Source: Hemerocallis citrina
Taxonomy: Eukaryota; Streptophyta; Magnoliopsida; Asparagales; Asphodelaceae
Assembly (NCBI GenBank): GCA_017893485.1
Contig: CM030363.1
Coordinates: 109,673,073-109,737,072, forward strand
Length of the DNA stretch: 64,000 nucleotides
Reading direction: 5' to 3'
Shown here: positions 60,091-64,000 of the stretch, in pieces
How positions within the stretch are numbered: position 1 is the first letter of the stretch
Layout: the number at the start of each line of letters is the position of its first letter
Notes under the pieces: model-generated
What the model was told of the DNA's origin: nothing
What the model saw: the letters and a program-made list of their open reading frames with translations, nothing else
Database searches by the model: none
Translations under genes and position numbers: made by a program

Positions 60091-61800
60091 CTATGAGTAC
60101 TGAGGAACTCCTACAAACAACTCCAGGTATTTTCTCTTCACCAACTCCTCTGCTTCCCAGGTACAATCATTGGGATTTGAACTCCATTGAATCTTCACCA
60201 ATAGCACCTTCTAACGTCGAGTTCGACGTACATATCTATCCACAATGGCCACAGGCCTCACCTGGTAAGTCACATCAGGCTGAACTTTTATCTGCGGTGG
60301 CTCCACGGTTTGAGACGGATCATAACACATTTCTTCAACATCGAAACATGAAATACATCATGAATGCCTGAGATCTCTAGGGTAATCTCCAACCGATATG
60401 CCACTGGGCCAATCCTCTCCATAATTTTAAATGGACCAACAAATCTCGGGTCTAACTTCCCATGAATCCCGAAGCGACATACTCCACACATTGGAGAAAC
60501 TTTAAGGAATACAAAGTCTCCGACTCCAAACTCCAGTGATCGTCGTCGTCTACCAGCATAACTCTTTTGTCGAATTTGAGCAGTAGGCAATATACGTCGA
60601 ATCAATGAAACCTGATCTGTAGTCTCACGAATCATATCTGGCCCAAATAATGGTCCATCACCCACTTCTAACCAACAAGAAGGAGATCTACAAGGCCGAC
60701 CATACAACACTTCAAACGGTGACATACCGAAACTCGCCTAATAACTGTTATTATAGGCAAACTCAATCAGCGAAAGATGATCTTCCCAACTACCTCCAAA
60801 ATCCAAAACTCAAGCACGGAGCATATCTTCTAAAATCTAATTCACCCTCTTCGTCTGACCATCTGTCTCGGGGTGATAGGCGGTACTCAAATCTAACTGT
60901 GTCCCCATTTATTTTTGGAATGACCTCCAAAACTCAGAAACGAACAAAGGATCTCGATTAGATACAATTGAGTTGGGTACTCCATGCAACCGAACAATAT
61001 ACTGGATGTAGAACCTTGCCAAACTATCGGCTGTCCTGGTAACTCGTACAGGAATAAAATCAGCTGACATGCTCAATCTGTGTACTATAACCCAAACACT
61101 CTCATTTCCTCTACGAGAGTGAGCACGCCCATCAATGAAATCCATGCTGATCATACCGTACTTCCACTGAGGAATTTCCAAAGGCTGCAAAAGTCCTGAA
61201 GGTCTTTGATGTCGGATTTATCTTTCCGACAAGTAAAACATCTCGCAACAAACTTTCCAATTTCTCTCTTCATACCAGGCCACCAAAACATTCTCCTGAT
61301 ATCTCAATATATCTTTGTATCACCTGGGTGTACTGTATACCTGGTGTAATGAGCCATATCCATCACCTGTTGTCGTAAATAATCCACATCAGGAACACAA
61401 AGCCTTCTATGTTAGCAGAGACCACCTTTGCTGTCTATCGACCACTCGGTAGGACATCCATCAGTTTTATCCAAAAGTAAAGCATGCATCATCTGCAACA
61501 AAATAAGAATCCCGGATCTGAGCTCGAATAATCTGTTGCATAAGCGACGACTGTACCGAAAAACTGCCTAAATATGAAGTCATGTCACCGTCTGCTACTA
61601 AAGTGAAATCAAACTGTCCCAATGTTTCTAATACTTTCCACTCCTGAAACATCAAAGAAGCTACCACTCGCCTTCTACTTAAGGCATCAGCTACCACATT
61701 TGCCTTCCCAAGGTGAAATTTGATTTCAAAATCAAAGCTGCTAAGGAATTCAAGCCACCTTTGCTATCTCATATTAAATTCCTTTTGAGAAAACAGATAT
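60091..61800 (-). pseudogene. Pol 3' part of chromovirus D (RNase H end, integrase, chromodomain)
   Basis: Minus strand. RNase H end [10 protein letters not shown] (about 61700). Integrase zinc region with FVARCFTC in a broken frame (about 61250). Core ISMDFIDGRAHS and IVSNRDPLF (61190-60909). C-terminal frame 60725-60288 (145 residues) opens MSPFEVLYGRP and has the GPF block FVGPFKIM. A shifted frame then ends in a chromodomain-like CTWEAEELVKRKY and a stop at 60093-60091. Multiple stops. The upstream part is cut off at 61806 by LTR E. No clear polypurine tract before the LTR. Confidence 0.88.
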
Positions 61801-61805
61801 TTCAA

Positions 61806-63048
61806 TGTAACCCCCATTCCCGACAATAAGTATTTCCTGTGTATTCTCTATAATTTGATTTTAACAAATTTATTTTTTGCTAAATTCATTTTGAATATTT
61901 TATTAAAGTTTTGTTTTTTAATCAAAAATTTTATCCATTTCGAATAATGATGTATTTTAATCTTACTTTCTATTTCTTATTGATCGGTTAATTATATTTG
62001 AGCCCAAATCAAATATATTATTATTATTTGATTATTTTAATAAAGTTGTTAATCCTGGATACTATTTTATTATATAAGTTTACAATTATTATGATTATAA
62101 TTATTAATTGTTATTTGTTGATTATCTATTTAAAGTTCATTTATCGAATTATTTTATTTTCGTACTTGATCTAATTTTCTTGGTGAATTCCAATTTATTT
62201 TCAAACCAATTTATATTCTTTTCATTTGTATTATTTATTTATCTATTTGGATTTAATTTTTTGTTCATGAAATTCTTTATTCTGCTTGTTGGGCTAGTTT
62301 TCTTGTCAACCCTATTTATTTATTGTGAGTATTTTACTTGATCCATATTGTCTTCAAACCCATCTCTTATTGAACCCTAAAATCCAATTGCAGTTTGTTC
62401 TCACTCAAACCCAATATTATTGGATGCTAAACCCTTAACCAAATACCCTAATTGCACCCTATAAGTACAATCCTAGTACAAACCATTAAAATTACACAAT
62501 TGAAACCCTAACAAGCCGTCTATTCTCCCTCATCTCTACTCCATGTTTTTCTCTCCCCGACCCAATTTTTTCGGCCCAAATCCCCATCTTCTCCGACCTA
62601 CTCCGGCCACCCCCGGCGACACTCCTGTCGCCAGCAACCCCGATCACCATCCCGTTCACCCATCAACCTCCAGCAACCCCTATCGACGCCGCCCCTGTCC
62701 CTATTTTCCCTCACCGAAACACCCCCTATTTCCCCCCGCTATCTCTATGTTTCCAATCGACAACCCCCCCAATGCCAGATCAGCCACCTCCCGTCACTGT
62801 GTCGACCCCCGTCACCGCCCTCAGCCAGCGACGTCGCCGCCGTCCGCCAGTCTCCCTTGCTTTTGCTGTGGTTACTGTTTCTTGGCTGTTGCTTCCCTAT
62901 TATTGCTGTCATTGCTTGGATCCTCTGTTGCACGTGATTTTCATGTGCTATTTTGGTGGGTTTGTGTGTTCGTGGGTTCGTTGCTTCAGGATCCTTATCC
63001 CGTTATTCTTGGTATTAAACTTCGTTGTCTAAAAGGCAAGTCACTTTC
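61806..63048 (+). repeat. LTR E (C-related), 5' part, cut by an hAT element
   Basis: Starts tgtaaccccc at 61806, preceded by ttcaa (candidate duplication, partner outside). AT-rich U3, then telomere-motif-like AAACCCTAA (about 62504), TATA-like CTATAAGTA (about 62459), a C/T-rich leader, and the GC-type donor-like AAAAG|GCAAGT (intron side 63036). A 191-codon proline-rich frame (62543-63118) crosses into the hAT element, so it cannot be a conserved gene of the LTR. Confidence 0.75.
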
Positions 63049-63520
63049 TAGGGATGGCATCGGGGCCGGGCTGGCCCGGGACCGGCCCGGCCCCCCTATT
63101 ATCCGGTCCAGCCCCTGAACCGGCCCCCCTATTGGTGGGCCAGGTCCGGTCCCAAAAAATGGGGGTTCAGCCCGGTCTAGCCCGGCCCGCTAGTGAACCG
63201 GGACCGGTTGAACCGGCCCGTGCGGTCCGGGCCGGGCCGGGCCTACCGTTGTGGTTTTTTTTTTTTTTTTTTCCAGAAAATTTAAAAAAAAAAATTTATT
63301 ACCAAAATACCCCCCAACGGATTTAAAACGGCTAGTTTTGGGGGGTACTTTAGGAAATCAAAAAAATTACATTTCCTATAAATACAACACCATTCCTTTC
63401 ATTTCTCTTCACCAATTCACTCAACTATCTTTCTCTCTACTATTCTTTCAACAATCTTTCAAGGGATCAAGTTCAAGTTTGAAGGAGGGCAATCAACAAC
63501 AATCAAAGTGATCAAATCAT

Positions 63521-63610
63521 TCAACAACAACAACTCAAGTCTCATTTTTCTCTACAACAACAACTCAAGTCTCATCTTTCTCTACAACAACAACTCAAAT
63601 CTCAACTTTC
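63521..63610 (+). repeat. Three 30-bp CAACAACAACTCAA repeats in the hAT leader
   Basis: The phrase 'caactcaagt' recurs at 63531, 63561 and 63591, exactly 30 bp apart. The CAA-rich content resembles translation-enhancing leaders, which is speculation here. Confidence 0.9.
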
Positions 63611-63616
63611 TTACGG

Positions 63617-63916
63617 TATTTTAGTGTAATTTTAATTTGTAGAATTACCATATCATACTACTTCTTTTAGTTCTTTATTGTCATATAATTTGTGTTTTCT
63701 TGATCTTCTTTCTCTCAATTTTTTTAGATTTTCTTTTTAATTTTGGTAAAGTGGCATAAGAAACATACACTACTCATTTTAGTATAATTTTAAATTTTAG
63801 AACTAACATAGCATAATACTTTTTTATTGTCATATAATTTGTGTTTTCTTGATCTTCTTTCTCTCAATTTTTTTAGATTTTATTTTTCATTTTGGTAAAG
63901 TGGTAATAGAAACATA
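63617..63916 (+). repeat. Tandem duplication, 149-bp period, in the hAT leader
   Basis: 'ttattgtcatataatttgtg' occurs at 63675 and 63824, with matching sequence before and after. T-rich, perhaps intronic leader sequence. Confidence 0.85.
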
Positions 63917-63958
63917 CACCACTCACTCACTACTTTAATTTTATTTATTCAAAGTTAA

Positions 63959-64000
63959 ATGGCCTCTAATCGATCACGCGGTGGTGGTAGGCATAGTAGT
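63959..64000 (+). CDS. Probable hAT transposase, first 14 codons
   Basis: ATG at 63959 opens MASNRSRGGGRHSS and runs off the window. Position about 900 bp inside an Ac-like end fits the transposase start. No domain is visible in so short a piece. Confidence 0.45.
   Translation, partial: MASNRSRGGGRHSS

Larger units (their letters stand above)
25781..61805 (-). mobile_element. Chromovirus D (3' part; interrupted by element C and LTR E)
   Basis: Minus strand. Its 3' LTR has arms at 25781-26759 and 58250-60057, split by element C. Internal pol follows at 60091-61800 and is cut at 61806 by LTR E. The rest lies right of the window. LTR ends are tgtactgacc (25781) and gatgttaca (60057). The candidate target duplication is atagt (25776-25780), partner outside. 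D lies inside LTR F. Confidence 0.8.
63049..64000 (+). mobile_element. hAT transposon, Ac-like 5' end
   Basis: Starts TAGGGATGGCA, close to the Ac terminal inverted repeat (TAGGGATGAAA). Preceding tcactttc (63041-63048) is a candidate 8-bp duplication. A very GC-rich subterminal zone (63055-63245) has many CCGGCCC/GGGCCGG motifs, as in hAT ends. Then a leader with three 30-bp CAACAACAACTCAA repeats and a 149-bp tandem duplication, and the start of a reading frame at 63959. The other end is outside. Confidence 0.75.

Noticed and set aside
62543..63118. 191-codon proline-rich protein gene in LTR E
   Set aside because: The frame crosses the LTR/hAT junction at 63049, so it cannot be one conserved gene. 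The content is explained by a GC-rich leader.
1..64000. CRISPR arrays, operons, prophage or bacterial genes
   Set aside because: All recognisable coding is eukaryotic retroelement or transposon. The tandem repeats lack CRISPR repeat/spacer form.

Overview
This is a transposon-only window from a flowering-plant nuclear genome. The evidence is Ty3/gypsy chromoviruses primed by initiator tRNA-Met, a Tat-like gypsy element with a second RNase H, an L1-type LINE, a tRNA-derived SINE, a non-autonomous Helitron and an Ac-like hAT end, all packed together in AT-rich DNA. I see no host gene, rRNA, intact tRNA or CRISPR array. Almost every coding region is broken. The species cannot be named from the sequence.

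Left part (1-22452). A minus-strand chromovirus enters from the left edge (leader ORF, primer-binding site, 3.9-kb LTR, 1-4100). It sits in an older plus-strand LTR (4101-4998), which abuts a LINE fragment (4999-5790). The LINE abuts a dead Tat-like pol (5786-11765) that is split by a 3.56-kb solo LTR with a perfect TCTTG duplication. Then come a 113-bp SINE, degenerate sequence, a second solo LTR (15675-18900, duplication ACTAT), a Tat 3'-end fragment with a tandem-repeat 3' UTR (about 20150-22081) and a possible copia-type remnant.

Right part (22453-64000). This is a nest seven layers deep. A plus-strand LTR (22453-25780) is cut by chromovirus D (25781 to beyond 61805). D's LTR holds chromovirus C (26760-58244, CATAT). 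C's 5' LTR holds a Helitron (37466-58003). The Helitron holds an L1 LINE (about 37751-57809). The LINE's endonuclease region holds chromovirus B (41828-56863, TTAAA). B's 3' LTR holds a solo LTR (42519-45819, CATGA). On a side branch, D's pol is cut at 61806 by another LTR (E), itself cut at 63049 by the start of an hAT transposon whose transposase begins at 63959 and runs off the edge. Hand counts of LTR divergence (about 5-6% for B, about 10% for C) agree with the nesting order.

The most interesting signal is shared by the LTRs rather than by any one gene. Several of these unusually long (3-4 kb) LTR families carry the same layout: CACGTG motifs, a TATAAATACCC core promoter, a short leader, a good 5' splice-donor match (AG|GTGGGT, AAG|GTGAGT or the GC-type AG|GCAAGT), 1.6-2.5 kb of non-coding DNA, then a CAG|G acceptor match. 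Donor-to-acceptor length is nearly constant within families (2200-2226 nt in A and B; 1641 nt in both C LTRs). In A and B this putative LTR intron also holds two tRNA-like modules with Pol III A and B boxes in the sense direction. Upstream of gag, A and B share a small acidic, coiled-coil leader ORF (start MADHFDPAGDD). A spliced LTR leader with embedded tRNA-like modules is my candidate for an undescribed system. It is inferred from sequence alone.
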